This document shows, one piece after another, positions 61,484 through 64,000 of a stretch of DNA of 64,000 bases; within the stretch, counting starts at the first letter, position 1; the number at the start of each line of letters is the position of its first letter. Origin of the DNA: Gammaproteobacteria bacterium LSUCC0096 (GTDB lineage: Bacteria; Pseudomonadota; Gammaproteobacteria; Pseudomonadales; Litorivicinaceae). Position numbers and translations under genes: made by a program. The notes beneath the pieces were generated by a model. It was not told where the DNA came from. It saw only the letters and a program-made list of their open reading frames with translations, and searched no databases. The stretch is from the NCBI GenBank assembly GCA_008087055.1, contig VIEA01000001.1:1240014-1304013 (forward strand), given 5' to 3'.

Positions 61484-62578
61484 TTATTTCTGGATCGCGC
61501 TTGGCTGGACCATATCGCCCACAGAATTGCCAAGTGCGTTCCGCTGATAAGTAACGACAGCTGCAATATCAACTGCCGAAAGTTGTTCTTTAAATGCTTG
61601 CATTGCAGTTCCGGCTTTTCCGTTCACTACAATATCAATGTGACCGTCGATTGAGCCTGTCGCTATCGAGCTTCCGGTAATCGCTGGAAAAGCTCCAGGA
61701 ATACCTTGGCCATTCAACTGATGACACCCTGCACAAGTGGCTTGATATACGCCCTCGCCTTTCGCGAGGAGCTCATCCATTGAAAACTGCTTTGATGCTT
61801 CGCCAGCCATCGCAAGTTTCATTGCCTTCTGATCGGCAACCCACTTGGCATAGTCTTCTTCAGATTTGACTTCCACGACAACAGGCATAAACCCGTGGTC
61901 CTTGCCGCAAAGTTCTGTGCACTGGCCGCGATAAACGCCTGGTTCTTCAACCTTAACCCATGACTCGTTGATAAATCCTGGAATCGCATCTTTCTTCACC
62001 GCAAAGTGAGGGACCCACCATGAATGAATCACATCATTCGCAGTAATCAAGAAGCGCACTTTTTTATTCGCTGGAATAACAAGTGGGTTATCAACTTCAA
62101 GAAGGTAGTTTGCATTTTTCGCCTGCGCATTCATGATTTCTTCACGAGGCGTCGAGAGGTTTGAGAAGAAATCGATATCCTCGTCGAGGTACTGATAACG
62201 CCACTTCCACTGATACCCAGTAATCTGAATATCAACGTCCGCTTCAGAGGTATCGTACATGTCCATCAGTGTCGCTGTCGCTGGCACTGCCATGCCGATC
62301 AAGATCACAAATGGTATCACCGTCCAAAGTACTTCAACGGTTGTGTTTTCGTGCCAATGCTCCGCAACAGCGCCCTTCGACTTACGGAATTTGAAAATCG
62401 AATAGAACATCACGCCAAAAACGGCGATACCGATTGCCACGCAGATCCAAAAGATCAACATGTGTAGATCGAACACTTCGCGTGAAATTGCTGTCACGCC
62501 CTCGTTCATATTGACTTGCCAATCTGCCCACGCAGGCACAGCCAAAAGCGATAGAGCCAAAGTAATTGCTTTGGTCAT
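61484..62578 (-). CDS. ctaC: Cytochrome c oxidase subunit II with fused cytochrome c domain
   Basis: The protein has a signal peptide (ends PAWA-DW), two membrane helices (about 40-65, 85-105), then the CuA cupredoxin domain with HSWWVPHF and GQCTELCGKDHGFM (His, two Cys, His, Met ligands). At the C-terminus a cytochrome c domain follows, with TCAGCHQLNGQG near residues 280-290. This c-domain fusion is a caa3-like design. Start choice: GGGAGG lies seven bases before the ATG at 62578, while the ATGs at 62593 and 62584 are badly spaced. Length is 364 aa. Confidence 0.95.
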   Translation of the reverse strand: MTKAITLALSLLAVPAWADWQVNMNEGVTAISREVFDLHMLIFWICVAIGIAVFGVMFYSIFKFRKSKGAVAEHWHENTTVEVLWTVIPFVILIGMAVPATATLMDMYDTSEADVDIQITGYQWKWRYQYLDEDIDFFSNLSTPREEIMNAQAKNANYLLEVDNPLVIPANKKVRFLITANDVIHSWWVPHFAVKKDAIPGFINESWVKVEEPGVYRGQCTELCGKDHGFMPVVVEVKSEEDYAKWVADQKAMKLAMAGEASKQFSMDELLAKGEGVYQATCAGCHQLNGQGIPGAFPAITGSSIATGSIDGHIDIVVNGKAGTAMQAFKEQLSAVDIAAVVTYQRNALGNSVGDMVQPSAIQK

Positions 62579-62718
62579 TCGCATACCTCCCATTTATGTT
62601 TATATATTCGGCGGTTAACGAAAATTTAAATTGTTTAGTTATGATTGTTGTTGGGCAAAACTTTAAACGGGATTAGCAGGGTCCCGCAAGGGTTTGTTGC
62701 AAAAAAATTAGACAACGA

Positions 62719-62907
62719 CTACACAAAACTCATCACTACTTTTACAAGAACATACACAGTCAATAAAAAGCCAAGTGTTAAGGCGATCCCAGCCACAACA
62801 AATACCGAAAAACGTCCTTGCTGAAAGTCCCGCTCACGGTTTTCTTCCGACTGCACACCCAAAAAAGCTGCAAATACGCTAGCGAACGCCCTTAACCAAT
62901 CCTTCAT
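62719..62907 (-). CDS. DUF2970-like small membrane protein
   Basis: The 62-aa protein starts WLRAFASVFAAFLGVQSEENRERDF, typical of DUF2970, and has one C-terminal membrane helix (about 35-60). Such genes often lie near cytochrome oxidase operons. Function unknown. The 140-bp gap to coxB is A/T-rich and holds the oxidase promoter, not clearly recognisable. Confidence 0.8.
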   Translation of the reverse strand: MKDWLRAFASVFAAFLGVQSEENRERDFQQGRFSVFVVAGIALTLGFLLTVYVLVKVVMSFV

Positions 62908-63031
62908 GTGCTTACCACTTCATATAACGGAAACATAACGACGACCCAAGCTATCTCTTTTTTGCTCGCAAACAACGGTAACCAATTGGCAACCTAACCC
63001 ACAAAACACATCATCGACAAGCCATCACACT

Positions 63032-64000
63032 CTAAATCTCTGACTTTAGGCATCTGAGTTGATTGATAAAAGGGAGCTCTCCACGGAGCCTCACTGCATC
63101 GATGACTGCATCGGTGACGATTTCAAGGTCAACCTTGCCTCTCAGGTAATGAATCCGCAAGTCAAACGATGCACTCGGATTCGCAATTGCTGAACGGACA
63201 GCTTCCTCAATTTCAGGTCTTAACGGTCTTAGGGACGATGGACCTTCTTGATCAATCTCTGCGTCATCTTCAGGGTCAATATGAAACGTAATATCTGTAA
63301 TGTCAGAAAATTGTTCCCGAATTGATGCCGCGACCCAGCAACCGATTTCATGGCCTTCTGATACCGACACGCGTGGATCGACTTGCAAGTGCAAATCCAT
63401 CAGGGTCTTACCACCCATGGTCCGAGTCCTAATGTGGTGCACATCGCGAAGACCCGGAACAGCCATCGCGACCCCACGAATTGCTGCAATTTGCTCTGCA
63501 GGCAAGGCCGTATCAATCAATTCCTGCATGGAATCCCACAGTAGGCTCAATGCAATTTTTGCAATAAATAACGCGACGACGAGGGCTGCGGCTGCATCAA
63601 GCCACATCACATCAAATGTTACGCCGATCAGACCAATTAACACGGCGATCGATGACAATGAATCTGTTCTTGAATGCCATGCATTCGCCATCAATAGCTT
63701 GGAATTAAGCTTCTTCGCATAGTGAAGGGTGTAATGATAGATCGCCTCTTTCGAGACGATTGATGCGACTGTTACAACGAACGCTGCAATACCCAAATTG
63801 ATTGCAACACCCGGATCCAATAACCGTTGCACGCTGTCATACAAAATACCGCCAGCAACTGCGAGTAAGACACTACCAAGAACAAGTGTTGCTAGCGTTT
63901 CAATCCGATCGTGCCCATAGGGGTGATTCGCATCGGGCTCCTCATTACTCCACTTAGCTGCCAAGATCACCAACACATCCGTTCCAAGATCTGACAGTGA
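63032..64000 (-). CDS. Cation diffusion facilitator transporter (5' end outside window)
   Basis: This CDF family antiporter exports divalent metals such as Zn2+, Fe2+ or Mn2+. Visible are SLSDLGTDVLV and HPYGHDRIETLATL (the His-x-x-x-Asp metal site helices), four or so membrane segments, and a C-terminal cytoplasmic domain (VHHIRTRTMGGKTLMDLHL). The extra tail (about 70 residues after the domain) is longer than in FieF. The frame runs to the right edge, so the first residues are missing. Metal not known. Confidence 0.88.
   Translation of the reverse strand, partial: SLSDLGTDVLVILAAKWSNEEPDANHPYGHDRIETLATLVLGSVLLAVAGGILYDSVQRLLDPGVAINLGIAAFVVTVASIVSKEAIYHYTLHYAKKLNSKLLMANAWHSRTDSLSSIAVLIGLIGVTFDVMWLDAAAALVVALFIAKIALSLLWDSMQELIDTALPAEQIAAIRGVAMAVPGLRDVHHIRTRTMGGKTLMDLHLQVDPRVSVSEGHEIGCWVAASIREQFSDITDITFHIDPEDDAEIDQEGPSSLRPLRPEIEEAVRSAIANPSASFDLRIHYLRGKVDLEIVTDAVIDAVRLRGELPFINQLRCLKSEI

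Noticed and set aside
1-64000. CRISPR arrays, insertion sequences, prophage genes and rRNA
   Set aside because: I saw no regularly spaced repeats, no transposase or phage structural proteins, and no rRNA sequence. The only mobile-type element is the small toxin-antitoxin pair.

Overview
The window reads as a chromosomal segment of a heterotrophic, probably marine, gammaproteobacterium. Supporting signs are the valS-holC-pepA / lptFG arrangement, a HexR-type Entner-Doudoroff island, class Ia NrdAB with a double ATP-cone NrdA, an aa3-type cox/cta cluster, the Na+/H+ antiporter NhaD and a short CsrA. I cannot place it more precisely; relatives of Litorivicinus or other Oceanospirillales-like lineages are a guess. 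There is no phage, transposon, rRNA operon or CRISPR array. Genes are tightly packed, with many 4-nt ATGA or GTGA overlaps.

Layout. 1-14 kb is housekeeping: the start of queA, tRNA-Leu(CAA), a glycosyltransferase-Bax-RDD operon, lptF-lptG, pepA-holC-valS, and nrdA-nrdB behind a promoter region with two perfect DnaA boxes and NrdR-like boxes. 14.3-15.0 kb is a HigBA-like toxin-antitoxin pair whose promoter, operator and start codon are fused. 15-25.3 kb is a polyol catabolic operon (mtlEFGK, a sorbitol-type SDR, mtlR, mtlY, mtlD, mtlZ). 25.5-31.3 kb is a fructose-type ABC system (frcBC, frcA, frcR) with a FucU/RbsD protein and a P-loop kinase. Sugars taken up here would become fructose, be phosphorylated by the fructokinase, and feed the Entner-Doudoroff island at 34.1-42.2 kb (eda, edd, pgl, zwf, pyk, hexR and divergent gap).

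31.2-34.1 kb holds a peroxiredoxin, a VOC protein, an alpha/beta hydrolase and a GNAT protein. Between them are two minus-strand small-RNA candidates that no ORF explains. One (31235-31366) has seven GGA motifs, including a perfect ACAGGGATGT CsrA-binding hairpin, and looks like an RsmZ/CsrB-type decoy. The other (32534-32690) has a good sigma70 promoter, four internal hairpins and a strong terminator, and I do not recognise it. csrA itself lies at 48.3 kb, and a HexR-like palindrome sits in the spacer of its candidate promoter. That allows a hypothetical circuit between Entner-Doudoroff flux and Csr control.

42.2-46.2 kb has amt behind a candidate sigma54 promoter and a perfect NtrC-type site, then the arsenate-resistance operon arsR-gapdh-arsJ. 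46.2-55 kb is mixed: an unrecognised membrane-anchored protein, a glutamine amidotransferase, AlkB, CsrA, a cytochrome b561/c' pair, an AI-2E-type permease, DUF2788, NhaD, AzlCD and Yip1. 55-63 kb is the cytochrome oxidase region: ctaB, ctaA, a CxxC protein, SURF1, DUF2909, coxC, ctaG, coxA, coxB with a fused cytochrome c domain, and DUF2970. The window ends in a truncated cation diffusion facilitator gene.
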